This document shows positions 61,030-64,000 of a stretch of 64,000 nt of DNA, one piece after another. This DNA is from Fructobacillus americanaquae (GTDB taxonomy: Bacteria > Bacillota > Bacilli > Lactobacillales > Lactobacillaceae), in contig NZ_CP097122.1 in the NCBI RefSeq assembly GCF_024029775.1, forward strand, positions 62,001 to 126,000. The letters are read 5' to 3'. The translations under genes and the position numbers were made by a program. The notes under the pieces are model-generated. The model searched no databases. It saw only the letters and a list, made by a program, of their open reading frames with translations, and had not been told where the DNA came from. Numbering within the stretch: the stretch's first letter is position 1; every line of letters begins with the position of its first letter.

Positions 61030-61864
61030 CCTCCAACAAATTCAGTCATTTGAACAATTTTATCGGATTCCCAAAATCTTTTTTACTTCAGAAAAATATA
61101 AAGATATGAGATTGGAATCCAAGACAGCCTATGCCATTTTAAGAGACCGGTTTGAATTGTCGTTAAAAAATGGCTGGATTGATGAGCAGCAAAATGTTTA
61201 CTTTATTTTCACTGTTGCAGCTTTGCAAGAAATTTTAGGCTGTGGCAAAAATAAAGTGATTGCCATTAAAAAAGATTTAGCAAAATATGGGTTGCTTGAA
61301 GAAGAAAAAATTGGTTTCAATCGTGCAAATCGTCTTTATCTTGGAGCTGTAACGAGTGATTCTTTCTCAGAAAACTCCCTTAAAGCGTTGGGGGACAAGG
61401 AGGTTTCAAAATCAAACCTCCGGAAGTTTGAAAATCAAACCACTGGAGGTTTGAAAAATAAACCTCCAAAGGTTTCAAAATCAAACCCTAATGATACTGA
61501 CTATAGTGATACTGAATTAAGTGATACTGAAATAAAAGATGATGAGGATGATGACGTATTTAATAATACACGTGCGAATGATTTGGATTTGCTTGTGGAC
61601 CATTACCAAAAAGAAACTGGTCAACGTCCCAATTTAAAACAAGCTAATCGATTGGAGCAATTAGCTAATCTTTATGGCGCTTTGCTTGTTAGCGAAGCTA
61701 TTACTCGTTCGGCCGAGAACAATACCAGTAATCTTTTGTATATCGAAAAAGTAGCGCAATCAATGAACGAAGTACAGCAAAAACAATTTAGTCAAGTACG
61801 ACAGTTCAACGAACCAATCGTACCAATCACTAAACTTAGTGACATGGAAGGTGGCTTAATATGA
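61016..61864 (+). CDS. repA: Plasmid replication initiator, RepA_N family
   Basis: A 282-residue initiator of theta replication. The N-terminal RepA_N domain is very clear: EQFYRIPKIFFTSEKYKDMRLESKTAYAILRDRFELSLKNGWIDE, with YFIFTVAALQEILGCGKNKVIAIKKDL forming the winged helix. A variable middle part is encoded by iteron-like repeats (61399-61488), and a helical C-terminal domain follows (ETGQRPNLKQANRLEQLANLYG). ATG 61016 is chosen for GAGGAGG upstream. The next gene overlaps by four bases. Such genes belong to low-GC Gram-positive plasmids and some integrative elements. Confidence 0.93.
   Translation: MQRINLQQIQSFEQFYRIPKIFFTSEKYKDMRLESKTAYAILRDRFELSLKNGWIDEQQNVYFIFTVAALQEILGCGKNKVIAIKKDLAKYGLLEEEKIGFNRANRLYLGAVTSDSFSENSLKALGDKEVSKSNLRKFENQTTGGLKNKPPKVSKSNPNDTDYSDTELSDTEIKDDEDDDVFNNTRANDLDLLVDHYQKETGQRPNLKQANRLEQLANLYGALLVSEAITRSAENNTSNLLYIEKVAQSMNEVQQKQFSQVRQFNEPIVPITKLSDMEGGLI
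61399..61488. repeat. Iteron-like repeats inside repA (probable replication origin)
   Basis: Four copies of a 20-24 base palindromic repeat of the type GGAGGTTTCAAAATCAAACC: 61399-61421, 61422-61441, 61444-61467 and 61468-61488, with small changes. RepA_N plasmids are known to keep their origin repeats in the middle of the rep gene. Confidence 0.8.
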
Positions 61865-62304
61865 CAAGTATTTTAATCATAATTGCTTTGTCTTTATCTT
61901 CAACGGCCATCTTTATCGGATTAACAGATTTTATTAAAGGCGACGCGTTAAAAGCCATGATAGAGGTAGTTGTTGGAATACTCTTTTTTAATCTGATTTT
62001 ATTCGGTGAACCAATATCACAATCGATTCAAACACAGATTCAAGCATACCAAGTTCAGAACAGGAACAAAACAATTAACCACCTACAAAGCGAAATTCCG
62101 AATGAGGTTAGTTTACGTAAACTTGACTCTCAATTGAAATATCGAGGTATAGATTTAGACGATGCAGATAGCGTTAGTTATGACAATGGTGTTTTGAAGA
62201 TATTTTTTTCTGATTGGAACCTCTTCACAGGAACACAATCAACAACCTGGTCTGTGAAATTACATGATAATGCAATTGACAGTACATCAAGAAGTAGAAG
62301 TTAA
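61861..62304 (+). CDS. Membrane-anchored protein of unknown function
   Basis: A 147-residue protein I do not recognise. Two hydrophobic segments (about 4-22 and 34-52) are followed by a polar extracytoplasmic or cytoplasmic domain of about 90 residues with a short helix (QVQNRNKTINHLQSEIPN) and strands. Its ATG overlaps the repA stop (ATGA), so it is translationally coupled to the initiator and is part of the plasmid module. Confidence 0.65.
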   Translation: MTSILIIIALSLSSTAIFIGLTDFIKGDALKAMIEVVVGILFFNLILFGEPISQSIQTQIQAYQVQNRNKTINHLQSEIPNEVSLRKLDSQLKYRGIDLDDADSVSYDNGVLKIFFSDWNLFTGTQSTTWSVKLHDNAIDSTSRSRS

Positions 62305-62347
62305 GATTATCAAATATTGAAAAACTAGAACGTTTGGAGGAAAAAAT

Positions 62348-62761
62348 ATGAGCACGAATATTGCAGCATTACGAGGTCGTTTGGTTTCAAAAACTGTGTT
62401 GGGTTACACATCTTCTGGCAAAGTTTTCACAACAGGACGAATTGCCGTATCAAGAAACTTTACGAACAAGAAGGGACAACGTCAAACTGACTTTTTCCGT
62501 TTTGTTCTTTGGGGAAAACAGGCGCAAAATTTTACTGATTTGGTTGATCAAGGAGATCGCATTGGGTTGGATGGCCATCTTCAAAGTAGCTCTTACGAAA
62601 AAGATGGGAGTACTCATTTTGTAACTGACCTTTATGTTGACCATTTTGATCTTGTCGAAACCCTTCAGGATAAAGAAATTATCCGTCACCAGTTAGCTCA
62701 AGACGATTTGGTATCTAGCCATGACGAAGTTGTCGTGACCGATGATGATTTGCCATTTTAA
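62348..62761 (+). CDS. ssb: Single-stranded DNA-binding protein, plasmid type
   Basis: A 137-residue SSB with one OB fold: IAALRGRLVSKTVLGYTSSGKVFTTGRIAVSRNF, TDFFRFVLWGKQAQNF and GLDGHLQSSSYEKDG. It ends in the acidic tip DDDLPF, which binds partner proteins. GGAGG precedes the ATG. The sequence is diverged from chromosomal SSBs and it sits in the replication module after repA, so it is probably the plasmid's own copy. Confidence 0.92.
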   Translation: MSTNIAALRGRLVSKTVLGYTSSGKVFTTGRIAVSRNFTNKKGQRQTDFFRFVLWGKQAQNFTDLVDQGDRIGLDGHLQSSSYEKDGSTHFVTDLYVDHFDLVETLQDKEIIRHQLAQDDLVSSHDEVVVTDDDLPF

Positions 62762-62782
62762 TTTTTAAAAGGAGATATGAGT

Positions 62783-63030
62783 ATGAATAACATTGATATT
62801 GCCATTGCTAATTATGAAAACAGAAAAAATGCTGGTTTGTATCATACTGCAGAAGTAAATGCAGTGAATAACAAGCTGATTAAAATGCAGTGAATAACAA
62901 GCTGATTAAAAAGACAAGCAAAACTGCTCAAAAATTGGCTTTACAGAAAAACATTAAAATTAGGGAGTTACAAAACGCTTCATTGCCATATGCAAAGCAC
63001 ATGAAATGGTTATCCCATCCATATTATTAA
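62783..63030 (+). pseudogene. Small plasmid gene broken by a tandem duplication
   Basis: An unrecognised small gene. From ATG 62783 (AAAAGGAG upstream) it reads MNNIDIAIANYENRKNAGLY and stops at 62893 because 26 bases are duplicated in tandem (62858-62909). Removing one copy gives a 73-residue protein with the basic helical stretch KKTSKTAQKLALQKNIKIRE and an end at 63030. The gene follows ssb by 21 bases. Confidence 0.75.
62858..62909. repeat. 26-bp perfect tandem duplication
   Basis: AATGCAGTGAATAACAAGCT plus six more bases occurs at 62858-62883 and again at 62884-62909. The unit is not a multiple of three and shifts the reading frame. Confidence 0.95.
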
Positions 63031-63069
63031 TTACTGTATTTCAGAGAGATTGAGGGAGGGAGAAGTGTA

Positions 63070-63354
63070 ATGGTAACTAAGCAGTTAAGTTTGTTTAAAG
63101 AAAAAGAACAAAGTGTAGTAGATCGTGTTGAACAAATTATCAGAGAAGAAATTATTAATTGCAAGAAACGAAATATTAACTATAAAAAGCAAAAGAAAAT
63201 TCGTCAATTACAAAAATATATTGATTTTTTGAATATCAGATTAAGCTTCATCCCAATCACGAGTGAGCAACATGCAATATTGAAATTTAAGATTAATCAA
63301 GAAGTCAAAAAACTCAATCAATTAATCATGAAAGAGGAAAAAAATGAAGACTAG
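63070..63354 (+). CDS. Small coiled-coil protein of unknown function
   Basis: A 94-residue, lysine-rich, mostly helical protein (VVDRVEQIIREEIINCKK, QKKIRQLQKYIDFLNIRLSF, KINQEVKKLNQLIMK) that I do not recognise. GGGAGGGAG precedes the ATG at a good distance, so it is probably translated. It belongs to the plasmid-like module and overlaps the next, truncated frame by 11 bases. Confidence 0.6.
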   Translation: MVTKQLSLFKEKEQSVVDRVEQIIREEIINCKKRNINYKKQKKIRQLQKYIDFLNIRLSFIPITSEQHAILKFKINQEVKKLNQLIMKEEKNED

Positions 63355-63406
63355 AAAAGAATATTTACGTTTTACTTTTTTAACAGGAAATGGTTTTGCC
63401 ATCTGA
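63344..63406 (+). pseudogene. Truncated reading frame at the plasmid/chromosome junction
   Basis: From ATG 63344 (AAAGAGGAAAA upstream) the frame gives MKTRKEYLRFTFLTGNGFAI and stops at 63406, a few bases before the thiT fragment on the other strand. It looks like the first 20 codons of a plasmid gene cut at the junction. Confidence 0.5.
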
Positions 63407-63414
63407 CTGATCTT

Positions 63415-63756
63415 CTAATCTATTTCCTTGTTCCCAAAGGCCTTCTTAACCATTGGGACAGTCACAGCTGTGAAACCGACCAACCCAAAGGTCAATGGGT
63501 AATCCAAGAAAGCCTGAAAAGGTGTCAAAATATAGGCACCTAAGATTAACTTGATGAGTCCAAACAGAATTCCGACTGTTAAACCACCCTTATAGCCATA
63601 GCGATACGCCATAATCATCGTTGGTACCATTTGAAATGAAATGGAGCCACCCTCACCCCAAAGACGAATAGACCAGAAACTCAAGACAACGAATAGGGCG
63701 ATGAAAAGCGCCAATTCCGTAATAAAACGTAAATTTTTCGATTGCGTGTTTTGCAT
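63415..63756 (-). pseudogene. thiT: thiT, thiamine ECF transporter subunit, C-terminally truncated
   Basis: ThiT is the thiamine-binding S component of an ECF transporter in the cell membrane. From ATG 63756 (AGAGGAG upstream) the protein reads RFITELALFIALFVVLS, GSISFQMVPTMIMAYRYGYKGGL and FGLIKLILGAYILTPFQAFLDYPLTFGLVGF, all typical, but stops after 113 residues. ThiT proteins are about 180 residues, so the last two membrane helices, which carry much of the thiamine site, are missing. DNA beyond the stop belongs to the plasmid-like module. A TPP riboswitch lies upstream. Confidence 0.85.
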
Positions 63757-63784
63757 TTTTCTCCTCTTAGTGCATAAGTCCACA

Positions 63785-63821
63785 AAAAAAAACCATCCGA
63801 AACAGTAAAAGCGAACGGACG
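63785..63821 (-). terminator. Expression-platform terminator of the thiT riboswitch
   Basis: Minus strand CGTCCG / CGGATG stem (63816-63821 with 63794-63799) followed by a run of T. Confidence 0.7.
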
Positions 63822-63833
63822 ATTGTCTTAATC

Positions 63834-63922
63834 TTTTCTGTTTTCCCTACGCGTGTCTTAACACAACAGGTTCGAAGGGTCGGCTTGCGCACTTTCAGCT
63901 CCAAAGAGCTCCCCTAAACGGA
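63834..63922 (-). promoter_or_regulatory. TPP riboswitch upstream of thiT
   Basis: On the minus strand: TTTAGGGGAGCTC, GAGCTGAAAGTG, GACCCTTCGAACCTG, then a P5 hairpin TTGTG-TTAAG-ACACG and CGTAGGGAA. These are the conserved THI-box parts in order. A terminator follows before the thiT ribosome site. Confidence 0.92.
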
Positions 63923-63943
63923 CGTTATTTATTTGTTACCACC

Positions 63944-63973
63944 ATTATGACCAGGTCCAAGCGTTTTTGACAA
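63944..63973 (-). promoter_or_regulatory. Promoter of the thiT riboswitch transcript
   Basis: Minus strand TTGTCA (63968-63973), 18-base spacer, CATAAT (63944-63949). Confidence 0.65.
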
Positions 63974-64000
63974 GCCATCGCTCAAAAAAAAGTCGGCTGC

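Noticed and set aside
61399-61488. CRISPR array
   Set aside because: The repeats are adjacent, palindromic and within an open frame; there are no unique spacers or cas genes.

Overview
The window is chromosomal DNA from a low-to-mid GC Gram-positive bacterium of the Lactobacillales. The gene set (RbgA, TrmK, YozE, YpmS, DnaE, PhoH-YbeY-DgkA-Era-RecO, T-box and TPP leaders, strong AGGAGG ribosome sites) is typical of that order. dnaE is followed directly by pyk with no pfkA between them, and a pyruvate oxidase is present. With the base composition this suggests an obligate heterofermenter of the Leuconostocaceae (Fructobacillus, Leuconostoc or Weissella type). The family assignment is inference.

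Region by region: bases 1-11000 hold a xerC end, an epimerase, a cell-wall amidase, an ABC-F ATPase, dprA, topA, a pyridoxal/HMP kinase, an SDR enzyme and an AdaA-type regulator. Bases 11000-32700 are a dense run of housekeeping genes: tRNA CCA addition, folate (folA, glyA, 5-formyl-THF cyclo-ligase), ribosome assembly (rbgA, era, ybeY, phoH), RNase HII, DNA polymerase III alpha, pyruvate kinase, recO and asparaginase. Bases 32700-34800 are an SOS-controlled Y-polymerase operon with a textbook LexA box. Bases 34800-39600 hold pyruvate oxidase, phosphoglycerate mutase and a hydratase under a T-box leader.

Bases 39600-41700 are a thiamine locus. One promoter reads through a long leader with three successive structured modules (an unidentified one, a clear TPP riboswitch, and a third resembling half a TPP aptamer) into thiW, a HAD phosphatase and a thiamine-binding protein. 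thiW and the phosphatase each carry a one-base frameshift. A second TPP riboswitch at the right end (minus strand) drives a thiT cut short where plasmid-like DNA abuts it. Thiamine uptake therefore looks damaged at two loci.

Bases 41700-53000 hold transporters (YeiH, AmtB, ClC), cysE, proBA, a dTDP-glucose dehydratase and an acetyltransferase. Bases 52900-54850 hold a structured leader followed by a P-type ATPase that has lost its nucleotide-binding domain and most of its phosphorylation domain in frame. Bases 55300-58900 carry a prolyl-tRNA editing protein, a SemiSWEET and a large leucine-rich-repeat surface protein. From about 59500 to 63400 the DNA is more AT-rich and carries a plasmid replication module: XRE regulator, RepA_N initiator with iterons inside its gene, SSB and small unknown genes, one broken by a 26-bp tandem duplication.
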